In this document: one piece after another, positions 1 to 7,814 of the stretch
Layout of the letters: each line of letters starts with the position of its first letter
How positions within the stretch are numbered: position 1 is the stretch's first letter
Source: Bacillota bacterium
Lineage (GTDB): Bacteria > Bacillota > Bacilli > Lactobacillales > Aerococcaceae
DNA length: 9,791 nt
Reading direction: 5' to 3'
Assembly (NCBI GenBank): GCA_023442905.1
Contig: JAEZWY010000048.1
Location: forward strand, 1-9,791
The notes under the pieces: model-generated
What the model was told of the DNA's origin: nothing
What the model saw: only the letters and a program-made list of their open reading frames with translations
Databases searched by the model: none
Position numbers and translations under genes: made by a program

Positions 1-2482
1 TCATAGGATCAACGGCATTACTTAAAATAAGATCAACAGTTAGATGGAAATCTTGATTATTGAATACTTCTTCATTAGCATTTTCTTCACTTACTTCATC
101 ATCATGTGCACTATTTATATTGTCAGCTTCGTTATTCGCTAGCTGACTTGTCGCTTCCTCATTTTCAGCTATTTCACTTTGAACTGCAGTTGCTGTACGT
201 TCATCAATGTCTACAGCTTCCATTAAGAAATCTTTTAATTGTGTTTGCCGACTTGCATCCACATTTTGAATTGCTGTTTGAAAAGCTTGAGGTTCTCCAC
301 ACATAATTAGAGATTGCTTAGCACGAGTAATCCCAGTATACAATAGATTTCGTTTCAACATCCGGTGATGCTGTGGAACTAAGGGTACAATCACAATTGG
401 GAATTCAGAACCCTGTGACTTATGAATCGAAGTACAGTAAGCTAAAGTAATTTCATTGAAGTCATTTCGTTCGTAGGTCACTTCAACCTCATCAAATTGC
501 ACCACGATCTGATCAACTTTATTGGTTGTTTCCTTAGCAAAAAAGATTGCTACAATCTCCCCTAAGTCACCATTAAAAACATTCTTCTCTGCTTGATTCT
601 TTAACTGCAAGACCTTATCGCCAACTCTAAAGGTTTGCTCAAAGTATACCAATTCACGTCGTTTACCATCTTCATTGGGGTTTAACACGGCCTGAAGCCG
701 TTCGTTAATATGATTAATTCCTGCTTGTCCTTTATAAAGAGGCGCTAGAACTTGAACATCGCGTTTTTGATAACCCTTCTCAATCGCCCTTTTTGCTACA
801 ATAGCCACCAGATCTGCAATTTGACTCGCCTGTACTTTGAAAAATGACCGATCTCGTTGGTTCATCATCAAGTCTTTAGGCACAATTCCTTGTTTAATCT
901 GATGGGCCAATTGCACAATAGTTGACTGGTTTTTCTGACGATAAATTTCATCTAATTCACGCGTTTTAACCGTTTGAGAAGAAAGTAAATCTGCGAGTAC
1001 CTGACCGGGCCCTACTGAGGCTAATTGGTCTTTATCACCAACAAATATGACTTGCATAAATGATGGTACACTTGAAAGTAATTTAAAGGCCAACCAGGTA
1101 TCTACCATAGACATTTCATCAATAATCAACAAGTCTGTCTCTAATTGAATACCAGCCTCTTCACTATCCTCGCGGTCATCTTCTTCACCTGTTAAACCAA
1201 GTAAACGGTGAATAGTAGAAGCTGGTAAACCTATCATTTCAGTCATCCGTTTAGCTGCTCGTCCCGTTGGTGCTGCTAATGAAATAGGAAAAGCACCAGG
1301 ATCATATTCTTCTACATTTAATGAAATACTATTTAGGCGGGCATATAACTGCACGATACCATTCAATACCGTTGTCTTACCTGTTCCAGGCCCCCCAGTT
1401 AAGATGAACATTTTAGATGTTAAAGCTTCCTTTATTGCCTTTTTCTGCGCTTGTCCATAGGAAATACCAAGATCTTTTTCCAATTGTTCAATCTCTTCAT
1501 CTAAATCAACACCAAGATATTGGGGTTGGTATTGTGGTTGTTGCATCTGACTCATCATTTTTGCAATACCAGCTTCTGCAAAATACAAGGAAGGTAAAGC
1601 AACTCGCCCCTCTTCAGACAGGATTAACTTACCTGTCTCATTCATGTCTGAAATAGTATCTTCAATTAATTTAGCATCAATAAATTGAGACTGTCCATGC
1701 ATCAATACTTCTTGTGTTTTTTCAATAAGTGGCTTTTCCATCACATAAGTATTACCTGACTCAAAGGTAGCCACGTTCAACACAAACATTACGCCACCAG
1801 CAATCCGAACTGGAGAATCTAAAGGAAAACCAATATTTAAAGCAATTTGATCAGCTTTTTGGAAACCAAATCCACGAATATCATCAATTAATATATAAGG
1901 ATTTTCTTCTATGATTTCAACTGCTTCATTATGGTACAGACCATAAATTTGCCCTGCCAGTCTTGAAGAAAAGCCCATTTCAGCTAGTTTTACAAAAACC
2001 TGCTCATTTCCTTTTTGTTCCACCATTCTTTCATGTAAAATGGTTCGCGTTTTTTTAGAGAGACCCTTCACGGCTTTTAAGGCATCAGGATCATTTAAAA
2101 TGATATCTATCGTCTCATCACCGAAAGTGTCCACAATACGACTAGCGATTGTATCTCCTATACCAGGAAATTGCTCTGACGACAAGAAACGAACTAATCC
2201 CTCTTTAGAGGTGATTTTTTGCGCTTCATAGGAAGTCACCTGAAATTGAACACCATATTTTGCGTGGTCTACCAATTTCCCATTAAAGTGATATGTAGTG
2301 CCATCTTGGATAGATGGAAAATTACCAGTCATCACAATTTCTTTTTCTGAATACATTGTATTCGTTTCATCAATTGCTACTGACATTACCCGATAAAAAT
2401 TGCTCTCATTAAAAAAGAAGGTTGCCTTTACTTCACCTATGACATAATCTTCGCTTGATAGTTCATTTTGATTTTGTCGCAT
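1..2482 (-). CDS. recD2: RecD2 (RecD-like, YrrC) ATP-dependent DNA helicase, 3' end cut by window edge
   Basis: SF1B 5'-3' DNA helicase of the RecD2 family, which in Firmicutes acts in replication fork maintenance and repair without RecBC. Translating from ATG at 2482 gives 827 uninterrupted codons to the left edge. An N-terminal OB-like region is followed by helix-hairpin-helix repeats (FPGIGDTIASRIV, then VKGLSKKTRTIL and IRGFGFQKAD). The motor has Walker A GGPGTGKTT (about 363-371, K369), Walker B DEMSMVD (D455, E456), HKSQGSEF (about 687-694) and motif VI YTGITRAK (R720). A lysine- and arginine-free acidic stretch (about 770-805) precedes the last visible residues, LTVDLILSNAVDPM. These resemble the extreme C-terminus of RecD2, so only about a dozen codons should be missing. 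B. subtilis RecD2 is about 798 residues, so this one is slightly long because of the acidic linker. AAGGAG at 2491-2496 lies 8 bases before the ATG. It is separated from mnmA by a terminator and has its own promoter. Confidence 0.96.
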   Translation of the reverse strand, partial: MRQNQNELSSEDYVIGEVKATFFFNESNFYRVMSVAIDETNTMYSEKEIVMTGNFPSIQDGTTYHFNGKLVDHAKYGVQFQVTSYEAQKITSKEGLVRFLSSEQFPGIGDTIASRIVDTFGDETIDIILNDPDALKAVKGLSKKTRTILHERMVEQKGNEQVFVKLAEMGFSSRLAGQIYGLYHNEAVEIIEENPYILIDDIRGFGFQKADQIALNIGFPLDSPVRIAGGVMFVLNVATFESGNTYVMEKPLIEKTQEVLMHGQSQFIDAKLIEDTISDMNETGKLILSEEGRVALPSLYFAEAGIAKMMSQMQQPQYQPQYLGVDLDEEIEQLEKDLGISYGQAQKKAIKEALTSKMFILTGGPGTGKTTVLNGIVQLYARLNSISLNVEEYDPGAFPISLAAPTGRAAKRMTEMIGLPASTIHRLLGLTGEEDDREDSEEAGIQLETDLLIIDEMSMVDTWLAFKLLSSVPSFMQVIFVGDKDQLASVGPGQVLADLLSSQTVKTRELDEIYRQKNQSTIVQLAHQIKQGIVPKDLMMNQRDRSFFKVQASQIADLVAIVAKRAIEKGYQKRDVQVLAPLYKGQAGINHINERLQAVLNPNEDGKRRELVYFEQTFRVGDKVLQLKNQAEKNVFNGDLGEIVAIFFAKETTNKVDQIVVQFDEVEVTYERNDFNEITLAYCTSIHKSQGSEFPIVIVPLVPQHHRMLKRNLLYTGITRAKQSLIMCGEPQAFQTAIQNVDASRQTQLKDFLMEAVDIDERTATAVQSEIAENEEATSQLANNEADNINSAHDDEVSEENANEEVFNNQDFHLTVDLILSNAVDPM

Positions 2483-2512
2483 GTTGGCTGCTCCTTCCTC
2501 ATCATCGTAATC

Positions 2513-2550
2513 CCTATAATTATAGCATATTCAAGCTAACTACAGATGAT
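2513..2550 (-). promoter_or_regulatory. recD2 promoter (extended -10)
   Basis: On the minus strand TGCTATAAT (2527-2519) is a perfect extended -10 element. At the 17-base spacing there is no good -35 hexamer, as expected for a promoter that relies on the TGn extension. Transcription would start near 2512, about 30 bases before the recD2 ATG. It lies downstream of the mnmA terminator, so recD2 is probably its own transcription unit. Confidence 0.6.
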
Positions 2551-2594
2551 AGATTTGTAACCTTATACCATTGTATACCTGTCATTTTTTATGC

Positions 2595-2623
2595 AAAAAA
2601 AGACGTGACCATGACATCACGCC
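2595..2623 (-). terminator. Intrinsic terminator after mnmA
   Basis: Read on the minus strand, an 8-bp stem with two G-U pairs (GGCGTGAT with GTCACGTC) closes a 6-base loop and is followed by seven T residues. It lies 48 bases past the mnmA stop and 113 bases upstream of recD2. The T-run is on the minus-strand exit side, so it serves mnmA. Confidence 0.85.
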
Positions 2624-2670
2624 TCTTCTATGTTAGTTTGAATTATTTTTAATTATTGAATTCAGTTTGA

Positions 2671-3807
2671 TTAAACGTATTGTAATTCTACTACTTCACT
2701 ATTCTTAAAAGCAGCATCAATTGTACCGCCACCTAGACATTCTGGACCATCGTAGAAAACAACAGCTTGTCCAGGGGTGATCGCACGTACTGGTTCCGCA
2801 AAAGTAATTTTTGCAGTACCATCTTCATTGATATCAACATGGACTTGTGTATCTTTTTGACGGTAACGGAATTTCGCTGTGCAATCAAATGATGTTGCCG
2901 TAAATTCGTCATCGACAAATGATAGGTCACTCGCCATTAAGTAGTCAGCATATAGCTTATCATTATGGAAACCTTGTCCCACATATAAAACATTTTTAGC
3001 TTGGTCTTTTCCTACAACGAACCATGGTTGATCAGATTCGCCACCACCACCGATACCTAGACCTTTACGTTGGCCAATTGTATAGTACATAAGGCCCATA
3101 TGGTCACCCATTACTGTACCATCCTCAGCAATCATTTTACCTGGTTGTGCTGGTAGGAAGTTTCCTAGAAATTCTTTAAAGTTCTTTTCACCAATAAAGC
3201 AAATGCCAGTTGAGTCTTTTTTCTTAGCTGTTGCCAAGCCTGCTTCTTCAGCAATTCGACGTACTTCTGGTTTTTCTAAATGACCTAAAGGAAACATTAC
3301 ACGTTGTAATTGGTCTTGTGATAATTGATTAAGGAAGTATGTTTGATCTTTATTATTATCTAAACCACGTAGCATATGTACTTTACCTTTTGCATCTCGT
3401 TCAACTTGCGCATAATGGCCAGTTGCAACATAGTCTGCACCTAACTCTAATGCGTAATCTAAGAAAGCCTTAAATTTGATTTCCTTATTACACATTACAT
3501 CCGGATTAGGTGTCCGATCACGTTTGTATTCATCTAAGAAATAAGTGAATACCTTGTCCCAATATTCCTTTTCAAAGTTAATTGAATAATAAGGAATACC
3601 AATTTGTGCGGCTACTGCTGCAACGTCTTTGTAGTCTTCCGTTGCTGTACAAAAACCATTTTCGTCAGTGTCGTCCCAGTTCTTCATAAAGATACCGATG
3701 ACATCATACCCTTGTTCTTTCAATAATAAAGCTGTCACGCTGGAATCAACGCCACCACTCATACCTACTACCACACGGGTATTTTTGTTTGGATTATTTT
3801 CTACCAC
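2671..3807 (-). CDS. mnmA: tRNA-specific 2-thiouridylase MnmA
   Basis: Cytoplasmic enzyme that adenylates U34 of tRNA-Lys, -Glu and -Gln and replaces its 2-oxygen with sulfur, using persulfide sulfur from a cysteine desulfurase. The 378-residue product is full length. It has the N-type ATP pyrophosphatase loop SGGVDS (17-22), the FMKNWDD and TPNPDVMCNKEIKF motifs with catalytic Cys106, TGHYA (129-133), the DQTYFL motif (154-159), and STGICFIGE with the persulfide-carrying Cys203. Both catalytic cysteines match the family pattern (E. coli C102 and C199). The start is GTG at 3807, supported by a long anti-SD match just upstream and by alignment with the short N-terminal tail usual before TRVVVGMSGGVDSS. 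The nearby ATG codons are out of frame. The gene follows the desulfurase/DUF1831 operon but is separated from it by a terminator and has its own candidate promoter. Confidence 0.97.
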   Translation of the reverse strand: MVENNPNKNTRVVVGMSGGVDSSVTALLLKEQGYDVIGIFMKNWDDTDENGFCTATEDYKDVAAVAAQIGIPYYSINFEKEYWDKVFTYFLDEYKRDRTPNPDVMCNKEIKFKAFLDYALELGADYVATGHYAQVERDAKGKVHMLRGLDNNKDQTYFLNQLSQDQLQRVMFPLGHLEKPEVRRIAEEAGLATAKKKDSTGICFIGEKNFKEFLGNFLPAQPGKMIAEDGTVMGDHMGLMYYTIGQRKGLGIGGGGESDQPWFVVGKDQAKNVLYVGQGFHNDKLYADYLMASDLSFVDDEFTATSFDCTAKFRYRQKDTQVHVDINEDGTAKITFAEPVRAITPGQAVVFYDGPECLGGGTIDAAFKNSEVVELQYV

Positions 3808-3810
3808 AAC

Positions 3811-3824
3811 ATCACCATCTTTCT
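3811..3824 (-). promoter_or_regulatory. Unusual extended ribosome binding site of mnmA (decides GTG start)
   Basis: On the minus strand this reads AGAAAGATGGTGAT. Against the full anti-SD complement AGAAAGGAGGTGAT it matches 12 of 14 bases, the mismatches being the central GA replaced by AT. With the GG core aligned, the GTG at 3807 lies about 7 bases downstream. No in-frame ATG exists nearby, so this element is what supports the GTG start. Confidence 0.55.
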
Positions 3825-3891
3825 GCCATAATTTTACGATTGAAGGTCGTATATTAGGTTGTTAGTAGAGATTATAAAATCACAAGTACAG

Positions 3892-3919
3892 ATTATACAG
3901 GCAATAGCAAAAAAAGCAA
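3892..3919 (-). promoter_or_regulatory. Candidate mnmA promoter
   Basis: On the minus strand TTGCTT (3919-3914) and TATAAT (3897-3892) are 16 bases apart. The -10 is perfect and the -35 is weak, matching only TTG. The -35 lies inside the downstream arm of the preceding terminator hairpin, so the two elements overlap. Transcription from here would leave an mnmA leader of about 75-80 bases. A second TATAAT at 3876-3871 has no convincing -35. Confidence 0.45.
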
Positions 3920-3934
3920 GCAATACGCTTACTT
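3909..3934 (-). terminator. Intrinsic terminator after the gshF-desulfurase-DUF1831 operon
   Basis: On the minus strand AAGTAAGC and GCTTGCTT form an 8-bp stem with one G-U pair and a 5-base loop, followed by five more T residues beyond the stem. On the plus strand the same hairpin is followed by TTTT (to 3938), so it could work in both directions. It starts about 28 bases past the DUF1831 stop. Confidence 0.8.
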
Positions 3935-3961
3935 TTTTCGAGTATATTTATCAATTATAGT

Positions 3962-4306
3962 TTATACAATTTGTTCCAAGATGCCAGCAGTTACCATATC
4001 TGCTTGTAATCGCTCTACTGCTTCTTGAAGTGGTGCCATTTTGTCATTCTTATACACGTTAACAACCTGCATACCATTTAGGTTGGTCACAGTCATAGAA
4101 AAACTATCCAAACTAGCATTTACTTTCATTTTGAATAAGACTTCCCGGCTGTCATTAAATGATGCCGTCACAATACGTTCAAATTCGAAGTTACCTTGTC
4201 TACCCTCTTGGAAACCGTAGTCTCTAAGAGTATATTTCTTCACTGTATCAGCTAATTTGAATTTTCTATTTGCACCTTTTAATTGGGCACTTGCTGTCAT
4301 TGCCAT
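3962..4306 (-). CDS. DUF1831 domain protein, conserved lactobacillal partner of desulfurase/MnmA
   Basis: Small cytoplasmic protein of 114 residues with no signal peptide, membrane segment or cysteine. I recognise the DUF1831 pattern, with KKYTLRDYGFQEGRQGNFEFER (about 23-44) and LNGMQVVNVYKND (about 75-87) as its conserved core. To my knowledge the function is unknown. Family members recur in Lactobacillales next to a cysteine desulfurase and mnmA, which suggests a role in sulfur transfer or tRNA thiolation, but that is inference. The start ATG at 4306 has GGAGGAG (4315-4321) 8 bases upstream; a second ATG two codons later is possible but worse spaced. It is the last gene of the operon, 33 bases after the desulfurase stop, and is followed by a terminator. 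The lack of cysteine argues against direct persulfide carriage. Confidence 0.85.
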   Translation of the reverse strand: MAMTASAQLKGANRKFKLADTVKKYTLRDYGFQEGRQGNFEFERIVTASFNDSREVLFKMKVNASLDSFSMTVTNLNGMQVVNVYKNDKMAPLQEAVERLQADMVTAGILEQIV

Positions 4307-4339
4307 CCTCTACACTCCTCCACTAGAATTAGAAATGAA

Positions 4340-5470
4340 TTAATTAATTGAAGCAAAAATATCTAAAATTTGATCAATGTCAGAAAAATCAGTTGGATCA
4401 CCAAAAGAAATCCGTAAGCTTTCTGCGACACGTGGTGAATCTGACCCATACATAGATACCAACACACGGGATGGTTCAAGTGACCCTGCCGTACAAGCAG
4501 AGCCGGCTGATAAATAAGCGTCTCTTAAATCAAGCTTAATCAGGACTTGATCTGACGCATGTCCTGGCCAATAAATATTTAAGACATGGGCTAATTCAGC
4601 TTGTAATGGTCCATTAATTTTAAAATCTAAACCACGTGCTTTTGCGCCATCTAAGAAATACTGACGCAATGCTTTTAAATGTTCTTGGTGTTTAGCCATA
4701 TGTTCATATTGCTTTTCAATTGCCTTAGACATACCCAAGATTAACGGTAAGGCTTCAGTTCCTGCTCGGTGTTTATTTTCTTGATTTCCACCACGTACAT
4801 AGGGTGAAAAGTCGGCCTTAGCATTTCGGTAATACATAAAACCAATCCCCTTAGGACCATAAATTTTATGGGCAGACATTGACAAAGCATCGATATGCAT
4901 TTTTTCCACATCTAAAGGAATGTTTAGGTAGGTTTGAACTGTATCGGTATGGAAGAATATATCCCGTTCATTTAATAGGTCTCCAATAGCTTGAATGTCT
5001 TGTAAAGACCCTACCTCATTGTTACCTGCCATTATAGATACTAAAATCGTATCTGGGCGAAGGCTGGCTACCAATTCATCAAAATTGATATGGCCTTCTT
5101 CATCAAACCCTAAATAAGTAACTTCAAATCCTTGCGTTTCTAAGTGTCGCATTGTTTGATATACACTAGAGTGTTCTGCAGCTGTCGTAATTAAATGTTT
5201 ACCTTGCTCAGATAGACGAGCCACGGTTTGGTTAATCGCTGAATCATTCGATTCTGTTCCACCAGAAGTAATAATAATATCATCTGCAGAGGCATTTAAA
5301 GTATCTGCAATTTGTCTGCGAACTGATTCCACCTTCTGCTTAGATTCACGCCCAATTTTATACAAGCTCGAAGCATTTCCAAAATCATCACGCATTGCTT
5401 GGCTAATGACTTCAATGACTTCTGGATCAACCGGCGTTGTAGCGGCATAATCTAAATAAATTCCTTTCAT
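4340..5470 (-). CDS. yrvO: Cysteine desulfurase (PLP-dependent, IscS/NifS class V; YrvO-type by context)
   Basis: Converts L-cysteine to L-alanine and leaves a persulfide on its active-site cysteine. Given the position one gene before mnmA, the main acceptor is probably MnmA, as for B. subtilis YrvO. The 376-residue product carries the family signatures: YLDYAATTP near the N-terminus, SGGTESN (69-75), AEHSSV with PLP-stacking His100, NNEVGS (150-155), HTDTVQ with Asp176 and Gln179, SAHKIYGPKG with Schiff-base Lys202, RAGTE (235-239), and SAGSACTAGSLEPS with catalytic Cys326. All key residues are present. The ATG at 5470 overlaps the gshF stop by one base (TAATG), and AGGAGG at 5477-5482 lies inside the end of gshF, so translation is probably coupled. 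It could equally be labelled iscS or nifS; the YrvO assignment rests on neighbours rather than sequence alone. Confidence 0.94.
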   Translation of the reverse strand: MKGIYLDYAATTPVDPEVIEVISQAMRDDFGNASSLYKIGRESKQKVESVRRQIADTLNASADDIIITSGGTESNDSAINQTVARLSEQGKHLITTAAEHSSVYQTMRHLETQGFEVTYLGFDEEGHINFDELVASLRPDTILVSIMAGNNEVGSLQDIQAIGDLLNERDIFFHTDTVQTYLNIPLDVEKMHIDALSMSAHKIYGPKGIGFMYYRNAKADFSPYVRGGNQENKHRAGTEALPLILGMSKAIEKQYEHMAKHQEHLKALRQYFLDGAKARGLDFKINGPLQAELAHVLNIYWPGHASDQVLIKLDLRDAYLSAGSACTAGSLEPSRVLVSMYGSDSPRVAESLRISFGDPTDFSDIDQILDIFASIN

Positions 5471-7764
5471 TATTTTCCTCCTGTAAATTTTGTTTTCTCT
5501 GGGAATAAGAAAGCTAATAGATCTTTTGTAATTCGTTTGCCTTCTCCCAATGCTGGATAAATGTGCATCATCATCATCGGATTAAAGTTGGCCTCAATTA
5601 AAGCATAATTATCCGCAGTTGCTGGTGTACGAATATCTTCTATCATCAAATCTAAACCAGTAATATTCACCCCTAAAACCTTAGCCATTTTAATGGCAAT
5701 CTCTTTATATGATTCATGCATATCAGCTAAAACTTCGATAGAGTCTCCACCGGTTGAAATATTCGAATTTTCCCTTAGAATAACTTGGATTCCTTTAGGG
5801 ATGACATCATCCGGCGTATAGCCTTGCTGTTTCAAAGTATTCACTTCGATTTCACCAAGTTGAATAATTTCTAATGGTGAACGGTGGTCACGCCCTCGCT
5901 TAGGATCTTCGTTCTTTTTCTCTACGAGTGCTTTAACTGTAGATTGTCCGTCTCCAATCACATTCGCACCCACACGATTTACAATAGACAGGACTTTTCC
6001 TTCTTGAACGTAAAAACGGTATTCAGTTCCAAAGGCAAAATCTTCTATTAATATTGTATGGTCTTCCTTAAATGCAATTTCAAGTGCAGCTTTAAACTCC
6101 TGTTCAGAAGCACCTTTTTTGAATATAGAAATCCCAATCCCCATATTAGTTGATTTTGGTTTAATCACAAATGCTTTTTCTGAATATAAATTAGCCACTT
6201 TCAAGGCTTCCTCAATCTGATTAAACTCTAAACTCTTTGGCACATGAATACTATGTTCCGCAAGCAATGCTTTCGTAACTACTTTATTTTCCATAACGTA
6301 ATGGCCAATATAAGGATCTTTACTTGTAATATTAGCATTCTTCACAATTTCTTTATGTGTTTTATATTTCAATCGAATCATCTGATCATCTCGGTCTAAG
6401 ATATCCATTTGATAGCCTTCTTGAATCGCATCAAACATCAAAATTTGTGTAGATAATTCCATATCCTCAAAACCACCTAAAGCATATGGCTTCTCCCATG
6501 CCGACTGGTATAAGTCTTCTGCTAGTTGACGCCCCGCTTCAAGATAGCCATCCACATCTTGCATACTAGTCATCATCTTACCAGCTGGTGTTAAGGCAGG
6601 ATCCTTCAACCGTTCTACCATCACTTCTGTAGTATCTATAATCGACCGGTCTGCATCTATAGCCACTAACATATCTTGCATTTCTGCTAGGATTGCTAAT
6701 CCTTCTTCCATTACTTGTGTTTTTGAGAAAGTGTCCTCTTCAGCTACCTTGGTTTTTAAATCAATACCATAATGAACATCTGCCATGCTCGCATCTTTTC
6801 CTGACCAAATTAAGTAAAGAATAAAGTACTTCATAAAGTCAATATCGGAAGCTTTAATCCCGTATGGCGCATCCGGTTGTATATCTATGAGTCTAAATTC
6901 AAGGTATTTAATCCCTTTATCTAGCAAAGAGCGTGCCTTGTTAGCACCTCGTAAGCGAACGTTTGAATAAAATTCTTTTTCTGCAATCAAACGTTTTTCC
7001 GTCACATTAGCTTCTAGTTGTGCGACATAATCCTCTAAGTTATCGTAAGTAAACGTCACATCATCTTTGTTGATATAACCTAAATGAGAGTTTCGAATTG
7101 ACCGGACTGGGTGATCAAATTTATCTGATGGCACACGGAAAAAGCTATCATCCGCTATAGGTGCTGCTCCAAAAAGATAAACTAAGAGCCACTGGTAACG
7201 CAAGAAATTGCGGGCTAAACGTAAATAGAAGTCTGATTGGAAAGCTTTCAGTGATTGGCTATTCCCTTCGACTGACTGTGCTTCTTCATGTAGTTTTTGA
7301 ATGAAGACCGGTGAAACCTGCATGTTATAGTGAATACCAGAAATCATTTGTAGTTTTTTTCCGTAAACTTCTACTAGGTAATCACGGTACTCAACTGCCG
7401 AAGCATCCTCTAAGTCTGCAACTTCAATGGCTTCATCCTCAGGTAGGACTGGTGGCATTGAAAAAGGCCAAATACGCTCTTCTTTTGTTAGTGATTCTAT
7501 AGCCACTTCATGTATTGCCTGCAACCATTCCATAACTTGATCACTAGCATATACTGGTGGTGTCACTAATTCTAATTGCGACTCTGCAAAGTCTCGTTGG
7601 ATATAAAATGATGACGTTGACCCATCCACTTGTTTTGGATGAGGTGTTAGGGCTAGCTGGCCCGCTGGTGTAATCCGATGACCCTCGCGCTCAATACCTA
7701 CCGATGCCTCTTTAAAAGTGTGGCTAATATCTGCTCGTTGAATGAATGTCTGTAACCAATTCAT
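5470..7764 (-). CDS. gshF: Bifunctional glutamate-cysteine ligase / glutathione synthetase GshF (GshAB)
   Basis: Makes glutathione in two ATP-dependent steps: gamma-glutamylcysteine formation, then glycine addition. At 764 residues it has the full length of the fused enzyme known from Listeria, Streptococcus and Enterococcus. The N-terminal half is a gamma-glutamylcysteine ligase with GIEREGHR (23-30), DFAESQLELVTP (58-69), WPFSMPP (99-105) and SGIHYNMQ (142-149). The C-terminal half is an ATP-grasp ligase, with VIKPKSTNMGIGI (about 533-545), IEDFAFGTEYRFYV (about 573-586), RENSNISTGG (about 664-673) and the metal-binding EANFNP (724-729). The ATG at 7764 has GAGGAG (7776-7781) 11 bases upstream, a slightly long spacing. 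It leads an operon with the desulfurase and DUF1831 genes, and it faces rarA across a divergent promoter region. In B. subtilis, which lacks GshF, this slot holds cymR. No frameshift or missing motif was seen. Confidence 0.95.
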   Translation of the reverse strand: MNWLQTFIQRADISHTFKEASVGIEREGHRITPAGQLALTPHPKQVDGSTSSFYIQRDFAESQLELVTPPVYASDQVMEWLQAIHEVAIESLTKEERIWPFSMPPVLPEDEAIEVADLEDASAVEYRDYLVEVYGKKLQMISGIHYNMQVSPVFIQKLHEEAQSVEGNSQSLKAFQSDFYLRLARNFLRYQWLLVYLFGAAPIADDSFFRVPSDKFDHPVRSIRNSHLGYINKDDVTFTYDNLEDYVAQLEANVTEKRLIAEKEFYSNVRLRGANKARSLLDKGIKYLEFRLIDIQPDAPYGIKASDIDFMKYFILYLIWSGKDASMADVHYGIDLKTKVAEEDTFSKTQVMEEGLAILAEMQDMLVAIDADRSIIDTTEVMVERLKDPALTPAGKMMTSMQDVDGYLEAGRQLAEDLYQSAWEKPYALGGFEDMELSTQILMFDAIQEGYQMDILDRDDQMIRLKYKTHKEIVKNANITSKDPYIGHYVMENKVVTKALLAEHSIHVPKSLEFNQIEEALKVANLYSEKAFVIKPKSTNMGIGISIFKKGASEQEFKAALEIAFKEDHTILIEDFAFGTEYRFYVQEGKVLSIVNRVGANVIGDGQSTVKALVEKKNEDPKRGRDHRSPLEIIQLGEIEVNTLKQQGYTPDDVIPKGIQVILRENSNISTGGDSIEVLADMHESYKEIAIKMAKVLGVNITGLDLMIEDIRTPATADNYALIEANFNPMMMMHIYPALGEGKRITKDLLAFLFPEKTKFTGGK

Positions 7765-7793
7765 ATATGTTCTAACTCCTCATCTACTCTTCT

Positions 7794-7810
7794 ACCATCA
7801 TCACGATGGT
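7794..7810. repeat. Inverted repeat in the gshF leader
   Basis: ACCATC (7794-7799) and GATGGT (7805-7810) are exact 6-bp arms around ATCAC. It lies between the predicted gshF -10 and its ribosome binding site, close to the expected transcription start. It could be an operator near +1 or a small mRNA hairpin. No regulator can be named from it. Confidence 0.4.
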
Positions 7811-7814
7811 TGTT

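Noticed and set aside
2040..2231. Plus-strand open frame inside recD2
   Set aside because: It lies antisense to a strongly conserved helicase frame, has no ribosome binding site context and encodes no recognisable protein. The same applies to plus-strand frames near 106, 1417, 2455, 3668 and 7311.
2733..2930. Minus-strand 65-codon frame inside mnmA
   Set aside because: It is a shifted-frame shadow of the conserved MnmA C-terminal domain and has no recognisable product.
3871..3876. Second TATAAT (minus strand) upstream of mnmA
   Set aside because: No acceptable -35 or TGn extension accompanies it. AT-rich spacer DNA produces such hexamers by chance, so it is mentioned only within the promoter entry.
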